Positions 4,856-5,938 of a stretch of DNA of 5,938 nt are shown here, one piece after another. A program made the position numbers and the translations under genes. This DNA is from WTJX01 sp045106295 (GTDB lineage: Bacteria > Bacteroidota > Bacteroidia > Cytophagales > JAAEPT01). The notes under the pieces were generated by a model, which worked only from the letters and a program-made list of their open reading frames with translations, made no database searches and was not told the DNA's origin. Each line of letters begins with the position of its first letter. The stretch's first letter is position 1. The DNA is taken from the NCBI GenBank assembly GCA_045106295.1, contig JBGCEI010000044.1, positions 1-5,938 of the forward strand, given 5' to 3'.

Positions 4856-5938
4856 ATGCGTAAAACATTATTTATTTCTTATCTAAATAAGCGTACTTGG
4901 AAAGTGTTGTTAGTACTATTTGCCTTAATCATTGTTGTAACATCGTTTTGGTATACGAATAGAATTATTCATAAGATTGAAAAAGAAGAACGAAAGGAAA
5001 TAGAATTATGGGCTACAGCAATAGAGAGAAGAGCAGAATTAATTAAATATACGAATGAGTTATTTCAGAAGCTTCAAAATGAAGAACGTAAGAAAAGTGA
5101 ACTCTGGGCAAAAGGGATTGAAAAACTAATAGATACGAAAAATTCTCCTCAAGACATAGGGTTTATTTTCGATGTGGTTCAAAATAATGAAACAGTTCCT
5201 GTAATACTCACTAATGAATACGATAGCATATTAGCCGTTAGAAACTTTGCTGAATCTATTGACTTAGTAAAAGAATTATTAAAAGTAAAAAGTACTCGTG
5301 AACCTTTGACTATTAAAATATCAGAATCAAAAAATAATTATGTGTACTATCAAGACTCACGATTGTTTACAGATTTACGTTCTGTTATGAATGATATTAT
5401 TGAATCTTTTTTATCAGAAAATATCATTCAATCCTCCTCATCGGAAGTTATTATTACCGATTCAACTTTTTCCACAGTTATCAAATATGGTAATATTGAT
5501 ACCACCATTATTGGTGATCAGGAGAAGACCGTTCAGTTAATTCAGAGCATGAAAAATGAAAACGCTCCTATCTTATTAGATATTGGTGACTCAGAGAAGA
5601 CATATGTTTTATACAAAAATTCATCTTTATTAAATCAACTGAAGTATTATCCCATTGTTCAGTTTACAGCCATTACATTATTTGTTTTTTTAGCGTATGT
5701 TCTGTTTAGTATTTCTAGAAAGTCAGAGCAAAATCAAGTGTGGGCAGGTATGGCAAAAGAAACTGCTCATCAGCTAGGAACGCCACTTTCTTCTTTAATG
5801 GCATGGATAGAAGTGTTAAGAGATGAAGTGTCTGACAAAAGTATGTTAGATGAAATGGATAAAGACATTTTGCGTTTAAATAGCATTACCGACCGATTCT
5901 CTAAAATTGGGTCTGAACCAAAATTAGAAGAGAGTGAA
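4856..5938 (+). CDS. Membrane sensor histidine kinase (C-terminal catalytic part beyond window)
   Basis: Two-component sensor kinase, 361 codons visible with no stop before the right edge. Order: a short cytoplasmic basic N-terminus; transmembrane helix 1 at about 17-33 (VLLVLFALIIVVTSFW); a periplasmic sensor region of about 230 residues beginning with a charged helical segment (34-95); transmembrane helix 2 at about 267-286 (FTAITLFVFLAYVLF); a short linker; and the dimerisation/phosphoacceptor helix with AKETAHQLGTPLSSLMAWIE, His305 being the predicted phosphorylated residue. No HAMP or PAS domain fits between helix 2 and the H-box. The ATP-binding domain with its N and G boxes must lie past the edge. 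The residue after His305 is Gln rather than the usual Glu or Asp. The sensor region contains a duplicated motif (43-61 and 75-91). It is divergent from hemA; a shared regulatory region is possible, but the signal and partner regulator are unknown. Confidence 0.93.
   Translation, partial: MRKTLFISYLNKRTWKVLLVLFALIIVVTSFWYTNRIIHKIEKEERKEIELWATAIERRAELIKYTNELFQKLQNEERKKSELWAKGIEKLIDTKNSPQDIGFIFDVVQNNETVPVILTNEYDSILAVRNFAESIDLVKELLKVKSTREPLTIKISESKNNYVYYQDSRLFTDLRSVMNDIIESFLSENIIQSSSSEVIITDSTFSTVIKYGNIDTTIIGDQEKTVQLIQSMKNENAPILLDIGDSEKTYVLYKNSSLLNQLKYYPIVQFTAITLFVFLAYVLFSISRKSEQNQVWAGMAKETAHQLGTPLSSLMAWIEVLRDEVSDKSMLDEMDKDILRLNSITDRFSKIGSEPKLEESE
4982..5128 (+). repeat. Duplicated charged-helix motif in the kinase sensor region
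   Basis: Residues 44-58 and 76-90 of the kinase share the pattern EERKxxELWAxxIE: first copy EERKEIELWATAIER, second EERKKSELWAKGIEK, 32 residues apart. Both lie just outside transmembrane helix 1 in a segment predicted to be helical. The similarity is clear in protein and only partly kept in DNA, so it is an old internal duplication or a structural constraint. Confidence 0.6.

Overview
The window is an AT-rich stretch of ordinary chromosome from a member of the Bacteroidota, most likely a flavobacterium or close relative. Three things point there. The prolyl-tRNA synthetase is of the short eukaryote/archaeon-like type. Two candidate promoters match the Bacteroidota -7 consensus TAnnTTTG. Genes lack clear Shine-Dalgarno sites, and there is an outer-membrane FadL/OmpP1-like protein of the kind common in flavobacteria. 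I see no mobile element, CRISPR array, RNA gene or phage gene.

Layout: (1) minus strand 1-1216, the first 405 codons of proS, running off the left edge; (2) a 106-bp divergent intergenic region with a proS promoter candidate; (3) plus strand 1323-3487, a two-gene unit: a small secreted, very basic protein of unknown function whose stop codon overlaps the start of a FadL/OmpP1-family outer-membrane protein (ATGA overlap); (4) a 15-bp convergent gap; (5) minus strand 3503-4774, hemA (glutamyl-tRNA reductase), whose start I place 21 nt inside the longest reading frame; (6) an 81-bp divergent intergenic region with a hemA promoter candidate and an AT-rich inverted repeat; (7) plus strand 4856 to the right edge, the N-terminal 361 codons of a membrane sensor histidine kinase, cut off just after its phosphoacceptor region. 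No gene-free stretch exceeds 300 bases.

Functionally this is four neighbouring transcription units rather than one system: translation (proS), envelope (secreted basic protein plus outer-membrane barrel), tetrapyrrole synthesis (hemA) and signal transduction (histidine kinase). The only pair clearly built to be made together is the basic protein and the barrel. The points most worth a second look are a perfect 12-bp-stem hairpin inside the basic-protein gene, that protein's repeated basic-proline motif and poly-lysine/poly-A tract, the absence of a usually conserved histidine in HemA, and a duplicated coiled-coil motif in the kinase sensor region. I did not find convincing evidence of a previously undescribed system.
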